From: Conus ventricosus
Lineage: Eukaryota > Mollusca > Gastropoda > Neogastropoda > Conidae
NCBI GenBank assembly: GCA_018398815.1
Contig: CM031620.1
Span: forward strand, 68,219,814-68,283,813
Reading direction: 5' to 3'
Length of the DNA stretch: 64,000 nt
Both the position numbers and the translations under genes were made by a program. The notes under the pieces were generated by a model, which worked only from the letters and a program-made list of their open reading frames with translations, searched no databases and had not been told where the DNA came from. Positions 61,105 to 64,000 of this stretch are shown one piece after another (positions within the stretch are counted from its first letter, which is position 1; each line of letters opens with the position of its first letter).

Positions 61105-61213
61105 ACAAAAACAGTTCTGGCTGGTGGCCACAATTTACGGAACATCTATAGGAACTTTGGCTTGTTGGTCCAGTGTGCTTGACGTCATCCTCAAACCACA
61201 CGGCATCAGTGAG
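61105..61213 (+). CDS. SLC49A4-like transporter, exon D (transmembrane segment 7)
   Basis: Acceptor TTTGTTCCAG ends at 61,104; donor GAG|GTTAGC begins at 61,214. Joined to exon C in phase 2 it reads T-QKQFWLVATIYGTSIGTL, then ACWSSVLDVILKPHGISE. The GxxxGTLACWSSVLDVIL block corresponds to the AGWSGVLDLIL segment of human SLC49A4 and ends in phase 0. No later exon is recognised before 64,000. Confidence 0.9.
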
Positions 61214-61376
61214 GTTAGCAGCTTGTTTTTTTTCCTGCTATTCTTGGCTTATTCCTGCACAGAATGACTGAGAGGCCTCATCAATGTTGTTTTTCTCCCC
61301 TTCTTTTCAAGTTTGTTGTGCTAATGCTTGAACTTTCCAACAACAAGCCAGCGTTAAGGCTTACTACGGGATATAC

Positions 61377-61389
61377 GCGTGCGCGCGCG

Positions 61390-61434
<45 letters not shown>

Positions 61435-61549
61435 ACACACACACACACTCACCACACATCACACACACACACACACACACACCACACACACACACCACAC
61501 ACACACACACACACACATATGCATGTCTGTCTGCCTGTCTGACCCCGTC

Positions 61550-61580
<31 letters not shown>

Positions 61581-61632
61581 CTCCCCTCTCTCTCTTCTCC
61601 TCTCTCTCTCTTCTCTCTCTCCTCTTCTGTCT
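61377..61632. repeat. (GC)n(CA)n, poly-C and (CT)n compound tract
   Basis: A CGCGCGCGGCGCGC start, CA tract, TCTG units, a 25-base C run (61,552-61,576) and a CT tract. Confidence 0.95.
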
Positions 61633-61664
61633 TGCAGACACCAAATGATCTGGTATATGGTGAA

Positions 61665-62430
61665 ACAGCCAGATATCGATTCATTTGAATTCCGTTGTAA
61701 AATGTATTCGATATTGGTTAAAAATATTACAGATGCAAGATCACAGGTTACCACGCAAAGCGTATAGAATGCTGTTAGAATTGGACAATAGAGGTAAGAA
61801 AAACTGGGTAACAAATGTTAGAATGAAACTATGTGAATATGGATTTGGTTTGTATGGCTCAACCAAAGTGTTGGTGATATGAATGTTTTTATGAAGGTGT
61901 TCCGAGAAAGATTAATTGATTGCGTTGGCAAAATTGGAACACGCACCTACAAATAGTGAGAGATTTGAATTATTACAGAACGTATAGTCACTTACGCTGT
62001 TTACCACTTTACATGTCAATAAAAATAGACAAGCATTCAAACACATTCTGACTAGATTTCGATTCGGTGTCTCTGATATTGCTAGTCATTACTTTCGCTA
62101 TAGACAGCCATGCGAAAGAAATCTGATCTGTCCATTGTGTCGAAATGCAAAAGAGGACGAAGTTCATTTTGTGCTGGTTTGCCCAATGTTAAGAGATCTT
62201 AGAGAACAATTCATTCCGCAAAAAGTATTTTAACTATCCTTGTCTGTTCAAGTTAACGTTGTTAATGGCATCACCAAATGAAAGTACCGTTAAAAAGTTA
62301 GCTATTTATTTATATAAGGCATTTAAAAGGAGAAGTGTTTATACAACTTGAAAAGGCCAAACTCATGTGCGACTTAAAATTGTATATATCCCCTTTCTAA
62401 GGGGCTATGGCCTTTATGAATAAAACATTT
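61665..62430 (+). pseudogene. LINE ORF2 C-terminus and 3' end (LINE-E)
   Basis: The readable part at 62,040-62,230 gives RFRFGVSDIASHYFRYRQPC, ERNLICPLCRNAKEDEVHFV and LVCPMLRDLREQFIPQKVF. The CPLC-(n)-H-(4)-C pattern is the LINE C-terminal zinc knuckle. Earlier pieces (RKAYRMLLELDN, VRMKLCEYGFGLYG) belong to the same tail. The 3' end is AATAAAACATTTGAGTCTTT and then (GAGTCTT)n. No RT remains. Confidence 0.7.
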
Positions 62431-62447
62431 GAGTCTTTGAGTCTTGG

Positions 62448-62486
62448 AGTCTCTCTCTCTCTTCTCTCTCTCTCTCTCTCTCTCTC
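62448..62486. repeat. (CT)n tract
   Basis: Follows the LINE-E tail directly. Confidence 0.9.
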
Positions 62487-64000
62487 AGTGCACGCGAGCC
62501 TGTGCGTTGACCAAAACTATAATACGGGTTTTTCAACTGGCCTAGAACACGCAAATGTGAGTCTGAGTGACGTTAACCTAACCCCCCCCCCTCCCACCTC
62601 CCCTACGCACTTCATTTTTTTTAATTTTTTTTTTACCATAGATCAAAGTATGTTTTCATTGTTGGAAAGATTTGTAAGTAACGAACACCGTCTCATACTT
62701 CATTTATAGAGCGAGAATGACGTTCCAAGCTACAGTTCCAAGAAAATGAATTTCAAAAAGGTCACCAAAAAGTTTTGGAAAACAAAGTCGTAAAACATTC
62801 TTATTTCGCTCCACTCAAGGGGTATGTCACCGATCCGTATCAGCGCGGAAATCGTACAGACGCGCGACGGCTCTGTATCGATTCGTGGCATCATTCCACG
62901 ATGGGGGTGTAGGCTTACCGGGCCATTATATGGTAGTTGTTGGGTTCAGGAAGGATGGTGGGGGGTGTGGATACCTGTATGTTACATTCATATACTGGGT
63001 GTGCGTTTGCTACCAGGCACAGGCAGGGAAAGGATAAGTGTGGGGAGAGAGGGGGTTAGCCTTCCGTCTCTTGTTTTGTGTCGTGTGGAGTCCCGTTGCA
63101 CGTGCAGTGTTGTAGAGTTCAGAACTCAGCAAGGGGTGAGTGCTGAGTCATCAGGCTTTAAAGTTTGGTGGGGCCGGGTGGCTATCACTTCGGTCAAGTC
63201 CTTGGTGAAGAGCAGTTGGGCTTTTGTCTTGGTGCCAGCGTTTGTGCTGTGGGTCCCGACTTCGGTCGACATGGTGAGCCGGCCCTCGTGAGCGGGTTGC
63301 TCTTGGCCGTGCAAGTCATCTGTGTTTCTGTGTGCTGCGACCCTGAGGTTCAGGTGCTGGGGTGGCCAGCCGCAGTTGTTGTCATCGTTCTGTGTTGTGG
63401 CAGGTATGTGGAGTTAGTTAAGGTGATTGTAGTGTAGTGTTAAGGATGGCGTTGTCTTGTGCACATTTCTGTCGACTTGTACAAACGTGTAAATAATACG
63501 TGCTCTTTTTTGAATCAATTTCCAGTTTTCTTAAGGAAAAGGAAGAGGGAGAAAATGGGGGGAAAATAAGTGACTAAAACGAGCAAGCTGAGAAAGTGTG
63601 ATGGTGGTTTGTGACCAGTGGGTTGTGTTGAGAGGTGCAAACAAGGAAAAGGGAAAAGGAAAGAAGGAAATTTGGTTGTGAAGTTTTGAATGGAAATGTA
63701 AATAGTTACCATTGGTTCGATCATGATGTTTGGATTGAGTTTTTTACTTATTTGTGACAGGGGGTTTGAATGGAAATGCTTTCGGGAAGCATGGATAAGG
63801 TGTGTTGGCCATTGGGTGCTGTAGAGGTTATGATTGTGCCGTGTCATGGAAGTTAATTAGAAAGGATAAGTATTGGGTAGTTGTGTGAAGAAGTATTGGT
63901 GTCAAGCCGTGCGGTTTTGTAGGGTGTGGGTACCCTAATTCAATAATATAGATTTATAGATTTGTTCCTACATTGTTGATTTGTGGGAGTGTGCTAAGGC
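62487..64000. other. Unassigned; G/T-rich from 62.9 kb to the window end
   Basis: To 62,820 ordinary DNA. From 62,900 the plus strand is clearly G/T-rich, with few simple repeats and an open frame of 155 codons (62,824-63,291) without any recognisable domain. TGTCACCGATCCG at about 62,826 resembles the TGT(C/G)ACGGA start of the two LTRs in this window, so this could be the beginning of another LTR cut by the window edge. Unproven. Confidence 0.25.

Overview
This is animal nuclear DNA. I see no bacterial operons. The only host gene I can recognise is split by GT-AG introns, and the rest is microsatellites plus decayed class I and class II transposons. The mix points to a lophotrochozoan, most likely a marine gastropod: long GT/CT/ATC tracts, CR1-like LINEs with an esterase-type ORF1, a Ser-tRNA-like SINE, short 3' tails of the type AGACGTTAAAC with CAA repeats, and Tc1/mariner and Gypsy elements. 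That assignment is inference from repeat style, not from a marker gene.

Layout. 1-2.4 kb is noisy unassigned sequence. 2.4-5.1 kb is a badly frameshifted endonuclease-RT LINE. 5.1-9.8 kb is AT-rich intergenic DNA with small local duplications. 10.3-11.9 kb holds LINE RNase H and endonuclease pieces. 12-13.2 kb is microsatellite. 13.8-19.4 kb is one nearly complete but broken CR1-like LINE (ORF1, then endonuclease-RT). A SINE follows at 20.9-21.2 kb. 22.0-30.15 kb is a Tc1-like transposon on the minus strand, split by a minus-strand Gypsy-type LTR retrotransposon (22,874-29,424). 30.2-34.6 kb is simple repeats with LINE and SINE tails. 35.3-44.1 kb is a minus-strand LINE split by a plus-strand Gypsy-type element (35,713-43,751) flanked by a 5-bp target duplication. 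44.3-45.1 kb is a tandem satellite.

46.4-61.2 kb contains exons of a plus-strand major-facilitator gene closest to SLC49A4 (DIRC2). At least four exons are recognisable and a fifth is possible; both gene ends lie outside what I can identify. Its introns carry microsatellites, four tandem-repeat arrays, a foldback element (56.4-56.7 kb), a second Tc1-like transposon (57.5-59.0 kb) and a degenerate CAATGCAATA-type array (59.2-60.2 kb). 61.7-62.4 kb is a LINE 3' end, and 62.8-64 kb is G/T-rich unassigned sequence.

No CRISPR array, operon or rRNA gene is present, and the only tRNA-like sequence is the SINE head. The most unusual observations are these. Both LTR retrotransposons stop at the RNase H domain and lack any visible integrase. 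The Gypsy-B LTRs carry two internal tandem arrays whose copy number differs between the LTRs. A TGTCGC/GCGACA palindrome-rich repeat family occurs at three loci. A foldback repeat carries a hammerhead-like core on both arms. A 61-bp exon sits between two long GT tracts. Consensus quality drops sharply at 1-6.7 kb and about 25.6-30.2 kb, so frameshifts there should not be read as biology without checking.
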